Of a DNA stretch of 6,843 nt, positions 5,910 to 6,843 are shown in pieces (position 1 is the first letter of the stretch; each line of letters opens with the position of its first letter). Position numbers and translations under genes: made by a program. The notes below the pieces were generated by a model. It was given only the letters and a program-made list of their open reading frames with translations. It was not told where the DNA came from and ran no database searches. Source of the stretch: Phycisphaerales bacterium (lineage in GTDB: Bacteria > Planctomycetota > Phycisphaerae > Tepidisphaerales > Tepidisphaeraceae); assembly GCA_003153655.1 (NCBI GenBank), contig PMAK01000248.1, positions 355 through 7,197 on the forward strand. The letters run 5' to 3'.

Positions 5910-6449
5910 TTACGGCAAATACGCCTTCAGCTTTTCCCGCATTTCGCTTCTGGCACGGTGGAGGCGGGATTCCACTGTGCCGCGAGGGACGCCCAAGACT
6001 TCGGCGATTTCCTCGTAAGACATCTGCTCAAATTCCCGAAGCGCCAAAACCTGGCGGTGTTCGGGAGACAGCCGCTGCATTGCAGCGCTGACATCCATGC
6101 CTACATCCGGGGCCGTACTTGCGCCCGCGGCCGGGATCGATTCATCCATTGCCTGCGTTCGCGAGCGGCGTCGATCCCTGTGCCAGCGCGCCGCCTGCGT
6201 TACCAGGATTCGCGTCAGCCAGGTACGGACGGATGAACGTCCTTCAAACGATCGCAAACCTTTGAATGCGCCGATGAACGTTTCCTGGAGGACATCTTCG
6301 GAATCGGCGGCATTGCCGACGAGCGAGACGGCGAGGCAAAAGAGCCGCTGCGCGTGGCGATCGACCAGGGCATGGAATGACCTTGGCTCGCCGGCAGCGG
6401 CGCGCCGCATGAGTTCGATGTCGTCCGCCTCCGGGCTGTGTTGCACCAC
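5910..6449 (-). CDS. ECF-family RNA polymerase sigma factor
   Basis: A 179-residue sigma-70 family protein of normal ECF length with only regions 2 and 4. Region 2 (about 23-95) includes FHALVDRHAQRLF, DSEDVLQETFIGAF (49-62) and the promoter-melting stretch RSSVRTWLTRI (71-81). A low-complexity linker (about 100-120) leads to region 4 (126-175), with LSPEHRQVLALREFEQMSYEEIAEVLGVP and the helix-turn-helix end RGTVESRLHRAR (156-167) that reads the -35 element. It directs RNA polymerase to a stress regulon, often including its own operon. The start is GTG at 6449, followed at once by a second GTG; GGAG lies 9 nt upstream, and the frame has a stop further up with no ATG between. The anti-sigma gene follows 28 nt later. 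The exact ECF group cannot be told by eye. Confidence 0.93.
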   Translation of the reverse strand: MVQHSPEADDIELMRRAAAGEPRSFHALVDRHAQRLFCLAVSLVGNAADSEDVLQETFIGAFKGLRSFEGRSSVRTWLTRILVTQAARWHRDRRRSRTQAMDESIPAAGASTAPDVGMDVSAAMQRLSPEHRQVLALREFEQMSYEEIAEVLGVPRGTVESRLHRARSEMREKLKAYLP

Positions 6450-6755
6450 GTGCGGCGTCTCCGTCGAAGTCTCACCCGCTCGAAACCGATGCGAATGTCA
6501 CACATTCCAAGGGCATAGTTGCGCAAGCGGGGAGTTTTCTTCCGCAAAAGTTCAATTTTGCAAATTCAGGGGCTGCGGGATAGGGGTTTGTGGTGTTTAT
6601 CAGAGGTCCGATAAATCAGTGGGTTGATGATAAGAGCCTAATGGGATCAATGAGGGGCCGTTTTGGTTTGATCTGGGTTTGAGATTGAGGGAGTAAAACG
6701 AAGCGGGCCATGGATATTCCATGGCCCGCTGTCGTTGGTTAAATTTTTTAAGAAT
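6450..6755. other. Gene-free stretch upstream of the sigma factor gene
   Basis: No convincing coding sequence on either strand. The right part holds the terminator at 6702-6730. The left part is the expected leader and promoter region of the sigma operon. Short inverted repeats occur at 6493-6507 (GAATGT, 3-nt spacer, ACATTC), 6544-6561 (GCAAAA, 6-nt spacer, TTTTGC) and 6596-6615 (TTTATC, 8-nt spacer, GATAAA). Each could arise by chance. I could not place a good -35/-10 pair for either a housekeeping or an ECF sigma factor on the minus strand. Confidence 0.6.
6702..6730 (-). terminator. Strong intrinsic terminator after the PEP-CTERM gene
   Basis: A perfect 13-bp stem: AGCGGGCCATGGA (6702-6714) pairs with 6718-6730 around a 3-nt loop. 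It lies about 25 nt past the stop of the PEP-CTERM gene. On the minus strand it is followed by TCGTTTTAC, a short imperfect U-run; on the plus strand a run of T (6744-6749) lies about 13 nt further on. It most likely ends the PEP-CTERM transcript and isolates the sigma operon from it. Confidence 0.8.
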
Positions 6756-6843
6756 TTACGCCGGACGCGAACTGTTTCGACGTCGGCGAGCCAGCATTCC
6801 GACACCTGCCATCAGCAGAATTCCTGCCGAGGCCGGCTCCGGA
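6756..6843 (-). CDS. C-terminal end of a PEP-CTERM sorting-domain protein (partial)
   Basis: Only the last 28 codons are inside the window; the gene begins beyond the right edge. The readable end is a textbook PEP-CTERM signal: the PEP motif at the start, a hydrophobic helix (ASAGILLMAGVGMLA), a cluster of four arginines, then NSSRPA and a TAA stop. Such tails are recognised and cut by exosortase after export, so the protein is probably a surface or extracellular-matrix protein delivered by Sec. The nature of the main domain is not visible. A strong terminator follows, so it is not in the sigma/secretion operon. The six residues after the Arg cluster are slightly longer than the shortest forms of the signal. 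Confidence 0.9.
   Translation of the reverse strand, partial: PEPASAGILLMAGVGMLARRRRNSSRPA

Noticed and set aside
5882..5912. Small hairpin GCCG-TAA-CGGC at the sigma gene stop
   Set aside because: The stem is only 4 bp and overlaps the stop codon in a 28-nt gap; too weak to call a terminator.
6450..6540. ECF-type autoregulated promoter before the sigma gene (GGAAT at about 6509-6505 on the minus strand)
   Set aside because: GGAAT resembles an ECF -35, but no matching -10 at the right spacing was found; not strong enough to list as a promoter.

Overview
The window is a single block of genes, all on the minus strand, so transcription runs from high to low coordinates. It has high GC and no tRNA, rRNA, CRISPR array or insertion sequence that I can see. 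The host is probably a planctomycete or a similar PVC-type bacterium. This rests on a PEP-CTERM sorting tail at the right edge, a prepilin with the AFTLIEL cleavage context, and small Spy/CpxP-like secreted proteins, one of them Gly-rich. The assignment is an inference, not proven by the sequence.

From right to left, the edge (6756-6843) holds the last 28 codons of a PEP-CTERM (exosortase-type) protein. A very strong 13-bp hairpin terminator (6702-6730) closes that gene. A gene-free stretch follows (6450-6755), which should hold the promoter of the next unit but shows no convincing consensus. Then come an ECF sigma factor (5910-6449), a zinc-finger anti-sigma factor with one membrane segment (5420-5881), a membrane-anchored Spy/CpxP/CnrX-like protein (4880-5407) and a secreted Gly-rich protein with four NNGGQ repeats and an LTxxQ motif (4209-4823). 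After a 10-bp hairpin comes a type II secretion block in the canonical order: gspE ATPase, gspF platform protein, gspG major pseudopilin, gspH minor pseudopilin, and the first 20 codons of the next gene, probably gspI, running off the left edge.

Gene spacing is short throughout (28, 12, 56, 84, 2, 35 and 8 nt, then a 4-nt overlap). The regulatory genes and the secretion genes may therefore share a transcript, with hairpins at 4852-4872 and 4150-4171 marking possible attenuation or processing points. The sigma / anti-sigma / periplasmic Spy-like trio resembles the CnrH-CnrY-CnrX metal-sensing module. The most interesting hypothesis is that an envelope-stress or metal-sensing ECF switch sits at the head of a type II secretion operon. 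GspC, D, J, K, L and M and the prepilin peptidase are not in the window.
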